Source of the DNA: Bdellovibrionales bacterium
Lineage (GTDB): Bacteria; Bdellovibrionota; Bdellovibrionia; Bdellovibrionales; UBA1609
Length of the DNA: 43,113 bases
Reading direction: 5' to 3'
NCBI GenBank assembly: GCA_020850475.1
Contig: JADZEO010000035.1
Span: 1 to 43,113 of the forward strand
Made by a program: the position numbers and the translations under genes. This document shows positions 42,987-43,113 of this stretch, one piece after another. Every line of letters starts with the position of its first letter. Position 1 is the first letter of the stretch. The notes under the pieces were generated by a model that saw only the letters and a program-made list of their open reading frames with translations, had not been told where the DNA came from and ran no database searches.

Positions 42987-43113
42987 TGTACTTAGGTGAA
43001 AATTCTCGGACACTTTTCGATGAAGCCATCGCTTTTCATGCAGCGGTTTTTTCCTCAATCGGTTGGCTCATAAATTCACTAAAGGCCTGAAATGGTGTGC
43101 GCCCCTTGGTGCG
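42987..43113 (-). mobile_element. IS481-like insertion sequence, end only
   Basis: The minus-strand reading at 43036-43113 is the end of an IS481-type integrase (RTKGRTPFQAFSEFM..., then stop), fitting the RTHxGxxCxGRTPxQTF ending of the family. Downstream, a terminal-repeat-like end TGTACTTAGGTGAAAATTCT begins at 42987, directly after the interrupted IS3 remnant. Together they suggest an IS481 element inserted in an IS3 transposase gene, with the rest outside the window. Confidence 0.5.
43036..43113 (-). CDS. IS481-family transposase, C-terminal end
   Basis: The last 25 residues before the TGA at 43036-43038 include KGRTPFQAF, matching the C-terminal end of the IS481/integrase-catalytic family, where RTP(F/M)QTF or RTPxxAF follows the DDE domain. 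The gene continues past the right edge of the window, so its intactness cannot be judged. Confidence 0.55.
   Translation of the reverse strand, partial: RTKGRTPFQAFSEFMSQPIEEKTAA

Larger units (their letters stand above)
42459..43035. other. Remnant-rich region at the right edge
   Basis: No intact gene is supported in this 577-base stretch. It holds a GC-rich palindrome AGCCCGGGCT near 42607, an ATTGGTTT/AAACCAAT hairpin near 42631-42675, a weak small reading at 42752-42913, an IS3-type transposase end at about 42914-42985 and the start of an IS481-type element after 42986. Confidence 0.5.

Noticed and set aside
42709-43029. 106-codon reading on the minus strand
   Set aside because: It lacks an SD and gene-like codon use and lies opposite the IS3-like and small readings, so it is a shadow frame.

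Overview
This window looks like chromosomal DNA from a free-living or predatory Gram-negative bacterium. The evidence is several signal-peptide proteins that look like outer-membrane barrels, lipoproteins, a Tat-type exported protein, a periplasmic adaptor with an ABC exporter, and strong Shine-Dalgarno (SD) sequences with frequent GTG and TTG starts. Gene content and compact, often overlapping gene order remind me of Bdellovibrionota and neighbouring former Deltaproteobacteria. That placement is an inference from general character, not from a marker gene. I see no rRNA, tRNA or CRISPR array.

Region by region. 1-525 is the start of an AI-2E/PerM-type permease that runs off the left edge. 639-8689 holds two barrel-like exported proteins, an AAC(3)-family acetyltransferase overlapping an RsmB/NSUN-type RNA methyltransferase, a TrmA/RlmC-type uracil methyltransferase, TypA/BipA, a membrane protein and a CBS-pair protein. 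8690-12300 is the B12-dependent ribonucleotide reductase NrdJ, with two NrdR-box-like sites upstream and a clean terminator downstream. A hexanucleotide repeat and an AT-rich mazEF toxin-antitoxin pair follow. 13376-17385 is a three-gene ABC exporter operon (ATPase, double FtsX-type permease, adaptor), which ends in a large inverted-repeat element at about 17379-17657.

17651-21320 contains a VOC protein, a cysteine-rich LuxR-type regulator, pdxH divergent from a tryptophanase, and a small cytochrome c. 21495-26889 has NnrS, an EamA transporter, a DUF1648-like protein, a PhoD-like lipoprotein phosphatase and FolC. 26899-34671 has an XRE regulator, an FMN reductase, pyroglutamyl peptidase, a DEDDh exonuclease with a fused C-terminal DUF5710-like segment, a DUF4336 protein, a Nudix hydrolase, an orphan ParA with an unknown partner, SppA and another barrel-like protein. 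34725-39299 has a response regulator, an S8 subtilase lipoprotein and a B12-binding radical SAM protein.

39300-43113 is accessory DNA. It carries a small exported protein with two exact C-x12-C-x-C-x12-C repeats, a DUF1513-like exported propeller, a probably frameshifted gene, an orphan exported protein, and nested transposase remnants (IS3-like, interrupted by an IS481-like element that runs off the right edge).

Functional links: PdxH makes the PLP cofactor used by the divergent tryptophanase. The AAC(3) gene shares a transcript with an RNA m5C methyltransferase of a family that acts on rRNA. NrdJ and the radical SAM protein both need cobalamin. The most unusual items are the large inverted repeat, the cysteine-rich LuxR-type sensor, the two-repeat cysteine protein near the radical SAM gene, and the NrdR site pair.
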